Of a stretch of 15,496 nucleotides of DNA, positions 12,701 through 15,496 are shown in pieces. Below the pieces are notes generated by a model, which made no database searches, was not told where the DNA came from, and saw only the letters and a list, made by a program, of their open reading frames with translations. Location: contig JAGMES010000101.1 of assembly GCA_023128035.1 (NCBI GenBank), positions 1 to 15,496 on the forward strand. Direction: 5' to 3'. The translations under genes and the position numbers were made by a program. Each line of letters begins with the position of its first letter. Position 1 is the first letter of the stretch. Origin of the DNA: Halanaerobiales bacterium. Its GTDB lineage: Bacteria; Bacillota_F; Halanaerobiia; DY22613.

Positions 12701-15496
12701 ACTAGAGATGTGGAAAGAAGTCTTAAAAGTAGAGCATCTGGGGATAAATGATAGTTTCTTTGAATTAGGCGGTCATTCATTGAAGGCAATGATCCTGACT
12801 GCAAAGATACAAAAAGAATTTAATGTAGAAGTGACCTTAAGTCAAATCTTCAAGAGTCCCACTATTAAGGAGATGGCTAAATTAATTCATAGGGCGACCA
12901 GAACAACATACATTGCCATCGAAAAGGTAAGCGAACAGGAGTATTACGGAGCTTCCTCAGCCCAAAAAAGAATGTATATGTTACAACAGTTTGATTTACA
13001 GAGTACTGGTTATAATATTCCTATTGTTCTGAAGGTTGAAGGTGATTTCCATTTTATAAAAGCAGAAAAGGCATTCTCAGATTTAATTAATCGCCATGAA
13101 ACTCTAAGAACTTCCTTTGAAAGAGTAGAGGATCAAATTGTACAAAGGGTACATCAGGCAGTAGACTTTACCGTTGAGAGAATAGACAATGGAGAACGTT
13201 CCATAAATGAATTGGTAAGAGAATTCGTTAGACCATTTGATTTAAGAAAAGCACTATTGATACGAATAGGAATATCTACACTCTCACCTGTTCAGCACAT
13301 ACTTATGTTAGACATGCATCATATTATTTCAGATGGTACTTCTGTGACAATTTTAATCAATGAATTTATTAGTCTTTATCAAGGACAAGAGTTACTGGAA
13401 CTAAAGATCCAATATAAAGATTATGCAGGGTGGCAAAATCTACGTGTAAAATCAGATGAGCTGAAAAAGCAGAAAGAATATTGGATTCATCAGTTCAGTG
13501 GGGCTATTCCAGTGTTAAATCTGCCAACAGATTATCCAAGACCTGCTGTGCAAAGTCTTGAGGGTGCAAGCTTAACCTTTAGATTGGAGCAGGAATTAAC
13601 ACGATATTTACATCAACTTGCCAGAGAAACTGATAGCACTGTATTTATGGTATTGCTCGCTGGAGTAAATATCCTTTTATCTAAGTATAGTGGGCAAGAA
13701 GAGATCATCATAGGTACGCCTGTTGCCGGAAGACCGCATGCGGATTTACAGAAGATCATCGGTATGTTCGTTAATACTCTAGCTATGAGAAATTACCCCG
13801 CTGGAAATAAAACATATGCTGAATTTCTCAATGAAGTACGGAATCACGCGCTGGATGCATACGAGAATCAGGATTTTCAATTTGAGGAATTAGTTGAGTT
13901 ATTAAATCTTAGAAGAGATTTAAGTAGAACTCCTCTCTTCGATGTGATGTTTGTAATGCAAAATATGGGATGGGGAGAGTTAGATACCACGGACTTAAAA
14001 TTTACTCCATACACTTATGAAAATCATTCGTCCAAATTCGATATTTCCATCTCCGCAAGTGTGCTAGATGATGAAATCATTCTGGATATTGATTACTGTA
14101 CTAAACTGTTTAAGAGAGAAACCATCGTTAGAATGGCCTCTCACTATAAGATGATCTTAAAAGCGATTATTGCTAATCCAAATATGATGTTAAACCAGAT
14201 TGATATGCTTACTGTGGAAGAGAAAGAAAAAATTCTGGGTGATTTTAATGATACCTGTGCTAACTATCAAAGAGATAAAACTCTCATTGAAATTTTTGAA
14301 GAAAAAGTGGACATGTTCCCAAATCACGTTGCCCTTGTCTACGAAGACCACCAACTGACTTACAGAGAGGTAAATGAAAGAGCAAATCAGATAGCAAAAA
14401 TCTTGCGTGCAAATGGAGTCAGAGCTGATCATATTGTGGGTATTATGGTAGAGCGTTCACCGGAGATGGTTATCGGAATCCTGGGGATCTTAAAAGCAGG
14501 AGGAGCTTATCTACCAATTACTCCAGAGTATCCTAAAGATCGGATTCAATATATGCTTAATGATAGTCGGGCAGCGATTTTATTAACCCAGAATAAGTAT
14601 ATTAGTATGAATGAATTTGCTGGTGAAATAATTGACCTGAATGATTCGCAGGTATGTCAGAGGGATAGTGAAAACCTATCAATAATTACCACATCCCGGA
14701 ATCTTGTCTATGTAATATATACATCTGGTTCTACAGGGCAACCCAAAGGTATAACCGTCGAACATCAAAGCGTGGTCAACATTCTAACCAATCTGGAAAA
14801 TGATTATCCTCTTACGGAAAATGGAACTTACTTGCTAAAAACAACATTTACCTTTGATGTTTCTGTTGCTGAACTGTTTGGGTGGTATTTAGGTAACGGT
14901 AGACTGGCGATATTATCTTCAGGAGGAGAAAAGGATGTTGCGACAATCCTGGATGCCATTGAACGGTACAATGTCACTCACATCAACTTTGTTCCGTCCA
15001 TGCTTAACATATTTTTGGATGGAATGAGAGAAGAGGATCTGACAAAGATTCAGAGTTTGCGGTATGTATTTGTTGCCGGTGAGGAATTCCCAAGGGAGTT
15101 AGCAAAGAGATGTTATGAAAAATTGAAGAATGCAAACGTGGAAAATATCTACGGCCCTACAGAAACTACCATCTATGTAACCAGATATTCTTTACGTCAT
15201 TTAGAAGATGAGCACATTGTACCGATTGGTAAGCCATTAAATAATGTTAAGGCTAATATTGTCAATCAATATGGACAACTCCTTCCGGTAGGGATTGATG
15301 GTGAACTTTGTATCGCGGGTGAGTGTTTAGTCAGAGGTTACTTTAACAGAGAGGAATTAAACGCAGAAAAATTTGTAGAAAACCCATTTGCTCCAGGAGA
15401 AAAGATGTATCGAACTGGTGACCTGGTAAAATGGTTGCCAGATGGAAATATTGCGTTTTTGGGCCGGATTGATCACCAGGTAAAGATTCGTGGATT
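6843..15496 (+). CDS. Non-ribosomal peptide synthetase, C-A-T-C-A-T-C-A, incomplete at window end
   Basis: A continuous open frame in phase with ATG 6639, followed codon by codon to the last base with no stop after 6833; it runs on beyond the window. It encodes about 2,880 residues: three elongation modules of condensation, adenylation and thiolation domains, the last cut in the A8 motif (KIRGF). It assembles a peptide on phosphopantetheine arms. All C domains keep HHxxxDG, both T domains keep LGGHSL with the attachment serine, and A domains keep the core motifs. The LGGHS form and absence of E domains imply L-residues passed onward by LCL-type condensation in modules 2 and 3. ATG 6843 is the first in-frame Met after the stop but has no Shine-Dalgarno; expression would need coupling or restart, or the gene is a pseudogene. 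No thioesterase, MT or PKS part is seen here. Confidence 0.92.
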   Translation, partial: MLRTVFRWEKTSKPMQIILKRHQLPIRFYDFSSLISWEKDIRIKEIKEQERNEKIDIRTEPLRVTLILLNKEEFMMIISNHHILFDGWSSGVILKELFQTYDTLSEGLQVEKRTKNSFKEYIKWLQNQDQTEQRHYWMEYLAGFESKTLFLGSLDINKGQLETNRYEFKLNKSLSSRITDLTTENHITTASIIYTVWGILLQRYNNTKDVVFGTTVSGRSADIKGLEDMVGLFINTVPLRVMSDSKKSAISLLKEIDHTLKERTKYENVSLVDIKSYSQIKSDENIFDSIVVIENYPLDRQLSKDINKLKVVFHSIEESTHFDLNLAVEIDDQITMQLIYNTSMFDMQRIQILAKHFTNLLTSILENSQRKLVEIELLTVEEKNTLLVQWNNTKLSYPKDKNVCRLIEEWAMKTPEVIAVKYMNDEISFDQLNRRANQLARTLRKNGITINQPVGIMAERSIELIVGILGILKAGGAYLPINPAYPEERVMYMLEDSSASVLLTHEHLINTFSFNCQVIALEAQSLNMETDSNVDLLNLEINQETIAYIIFTSGTTGKAKGVMIPHRALNNFLFNLYQNFEGDVGTGDCCLSLTNIAFDVSVSEIFMPLVFGATLILFNNETIPDIMKLARTIIDDEITFAYIPPTLLKEVNEHLRHEQIKLNKMLVGVEPIQDYILENYLALHQNMQIINGYGPTETTICATFYKYGQRQPIGKNVPIGKPLANTQIYILDQNYNLVPQGAVGEIYIAGDGLAVGYLNKAELTAERFLPNPFMPGTRMYKTGDLVQWLPDGNIKFLGRVDHQVKIRGFRVELGEVQSQLLNYEPLNDVIVIDRIDQNGVKYLCAYVTSNQKVTIRELKEYLSRFLPEYMIPTYFIQLDQLPLTPNGKVDRNALPAPDGTIVTGAVYEAPRNETEEILAKIWKEVLGINEVGINDNYFDLGGHSLKATTLVSRIHRELEVAIPLNEIFKQPTIKGISEYIQNVTRTVYEPIKQVEVKEYYEASSAQKRMYLLQQFEKNSLAYNMPGVLDIYGELDLVKVKKACDELIQRHETLRTSFEIVNEQIVQRVHEKVEFMLEFVEQTEQTPEGVIAEFVRPFDLSKAPLMKVKVLRFEDSHYMIMFDMHHIISDGTSMAILIKEFASLYEGKELEKLTIQYTDFTAWQNHLLQSELMKKQEEYWMSQFSSELPVLNLPTDYPRPMVHNFEGDSVKFTLDQQLTASLKKIARETGSTMYMVLLSGINIWLSKYSAEEDIIVGTAIAGRQHVDLEKMIGMFVNTLAIRNQPFGCKTYVDFLKEVRKNALKAYENQDYQFEELVEKLDLARNLSRNPLFDVIFTMQNMEKAEYNLPNLTIRPIEYCNRVAKMDLTILASEGDDEISIDVDYRTALFKMETISRMFSHLKNILKAIATNPMVKLSAVQMTTEEERELILYEFNNTYSEFPKDRTIQELFTEQVVLNPNKVAVVFGNKKLTYKELNEKANSLAGLLREKGVKEDTLVGIFSKRSLEMIIGIIAILKAGGAYLPIDPEYPKDRIKLMLEDCAVDILLTQGEPEKWSGTDYNLIDLLDKTNYSREISGLPITSTPASLAYVIYTSGSTGKPKGVMIENKNVVRLVKNTNYIKFTRKDKILQTGTLAFDASTFEIWGALLNGLELHFGVKDLIVRTEEMEKYIVKNQISILWLTAPLFNVMAEERPEMFKTLKYLLSGGDVLLPKFVYKVKQVCKNLKIVNGYGPTENTTFSTYFLVDKDDLANIPIGKPISNSTAYIVDQYNRLTPIGVYGELSVGGDGLARGYVNNPKLTAQKFVENPFILRELMYRTGDLARWLSDGNIEFLGRADHQVKIRGFRIEPGEIENILLKSELVKETVVVDGKDDDANKYLTAYLVTDREISVGEIREYLANYLPDYMIPSYFVQLERMPLNKNGKVDYKALPKPEGNIIVSTEYESPRNECEEKLLEMWKEVLKVEHLGINDSFFELGGHSLKAMILTAKIQKEFNVEVTLSQIFKSPTIKEMAKLIHRATRTTYIAIEKVSEQEYYGASSAQKRMYMLQQFDLQSTGYNIPIVLKVEGDFHFIKAEKAFSDLINRHETLRTSFERVEDQIVQRVHQAVDFTVERIDNGERSINELVREFVRPFDLRKALLIRIGISTLSPVQHILMLDMHHIISDGTSVTILINEFISLYQGQELLELKIQYKDYAGWQNLRVKSDELKKQKEYWIHQFSGAIPVLNLPTDYPRPAVQSLEGASLTFRLEQELTRYLHQLARETDSTVFMVLLAGVNILLSKYSGQEEIIIGTPVAGRPHADLQKIIGMFVNTLAMRNYPAGNKTYAEFLNEVRNHALDAYENQDFQFEELVELLNLRRDLSRTPLFDVMFVMQNMGWGELDTTDLKFTPYTYENHSSKFDISISASVLDDEIILDIDYCTKLFKRETIVRMASHYKMILKAIIANPNMMLNQIDMLTVEEKEKILGDFNDTCANYQRDKTLIEIFEEKVDMFPNHVALVYEDHQLTYREVNERANQIAKILRANGVRADHIVGIMVERSPEMVIGILGILKAGGAYLPITPEYPKDRIQYMLNDSRAAILLTQNKYISMNEFAGEIIDLNDSQVCQRDSENLSIITTSRNLVYVIYTSGSTGQPKGITVEHQSVVNILTNLENDYPLTENGTYLLKTTFTFDVSVAELFGWYLGNGRLAILSSGGEKDVATILDAIERYNVTHINFVPSMLNIFLDGMREEDLTKIQSLRYVFVAGEEFPRELAKRCYEKLKNANVENIYGPTETTIYVTRYSLRHLEDEHIVPIGKPLNNVKANIVNQYGQLLPVGIDGELCIAGECLVRGYFNREELNAEKFVENPFAPGEKMYRTGDLVKWLPDGNIAFLGRIDHQVKIRG
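9834..12890 (+). other. NRPS module 2: C-A-T, valine predicted
   Basis: The condensation domain has SSAQKRMYLLQQF, RHETLRTSFE and HHIISDGTS (H codons 10212-10217), the LCL type. The adenylation domain (about 11160-12640) has YTSGSTGKPKG at 11613-11645. Code residues read by eye are D, A, F (FDASTFEIW), W (ILWLTAP), L and G (LLSGGD), G, T, F (NGYGPTENTTF) and K (NGKVD, 12609-12611), giving DAFWLGGTFK. That differs from the well-known valine code DAFWIGGTFK only by Ile to Leu. The T domain serine is at 12777-12779 in LGGHSLKA. Confidence 0.85.
12945..15496 (+). other. NRPS module 3: C and A (cut by window end)
   Basis: The condensation domain starts with YYGASSAQKRMYMLQQF and has RHETLRTSFE and HHIISDGTS (H codons 13317-13322), the LCL type, with strong similarity to the module 2 C domain including an 18-base identity. 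The adenylation domain begins about 14280 with LKAGGAYLPITPEYP (Thr replaces the usual Asp) and YTSGSTGQPKG (14718-14750). The code by eye is D V A N F A I I Y K, from FDVSVAELF, HINFVPS, VFVAGEE and NIYGPTETTIY; the final K is assumed because A10 is outside the window. I assign no substrate. The sequence stops in the A8 motif. Confidence 0.8.

Noticed and set aside
8483..14432. Several minus-strand ORFs of 60-85 codons inside the NRPS
   Set aside because: They are all shadows of conserved NRPS motifs read backwards.
1..15496. CRISPR arrays, tRNA or rRNA genes
   Set aside because: I saw no regularly spaced direct repeats, no tRNA T-loop (GGTTCRA) in a cloverleaf context, and no rRNA signature.

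Overview
The window looks like chromosome from a low-GC, anaerobic, spore-former-type Firmicute (Clostridia or a related order such as Halanaerobiales; this is inference). The reasons are the strong AT bias, purine-rich Shine-Dalgarno sites at standard spacing, a classic TTGACA-N17-TATTAT promoter, the hydrogenase maturase HydF, molybdopterin genes and a large modular NRPS. The genus cannot be fixed from the sequence alone.

Layout. Positions 1-37 carry what looks like the right end of an IS200/IS605-type element. From 165 to about 1847 is a molybdenum/tungsten block: moaA, a small MOSC-domain sulfurtransferase-type gene, and a short leftover of a tungstate-binding protein (TupA-like) that runs straight into a strong rho-independent terminator. 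From 2037 to 3986 are an Mpv17/PMP22-like four-helix membrane protein and hydF, closed by a second terminator. From 4219 to 5286 is an NdpA/YejK-type nucleoid-associated protein gene. From 5311 to about 6280 is a graveyard of mobile DNA: a frameshifted DUF6431-type gene on the minus strand, a long terminator-like hairpin, and the 3' end (domains V-VI) of a decayed group II intron.

From 6469 to the end is a non-ribosomal peptide synthetase locus with its own promoter. A chain of tiny ORFs in the 5' leader abuts the NRPS start. The NRPS reads C-A-T-C-A-T-C-A and continues past the window. I followed its frame codon by codon from 6639 to 15496 and found exactly one interruption, a TAA at codon 65 inside the first condensation domain. 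Everything after it is open, with intact catalytic motifs. The second adenylation domain has a residue code (DAFWLGGTFK) that matches valine-activating domains; the codes of the first and third (DVSYLGGICK, DVANFAIIYK) do not match any code I can name with confidence.

How it fits together: the left half is housekeeping cofactor and metal-cluster assembly for anaerobic redox enzymes (Mo/W cofactor, [FeFe]-hydrogenase). The right half is an accessory peptide-synthesis locus next to decayed mobile elements. The two most unusual points are the nonsense codon in an otherwise perfectly preserved megasynthase, and the mini-ORF chain in its leader. I did not find a wholly new system that I can defend.
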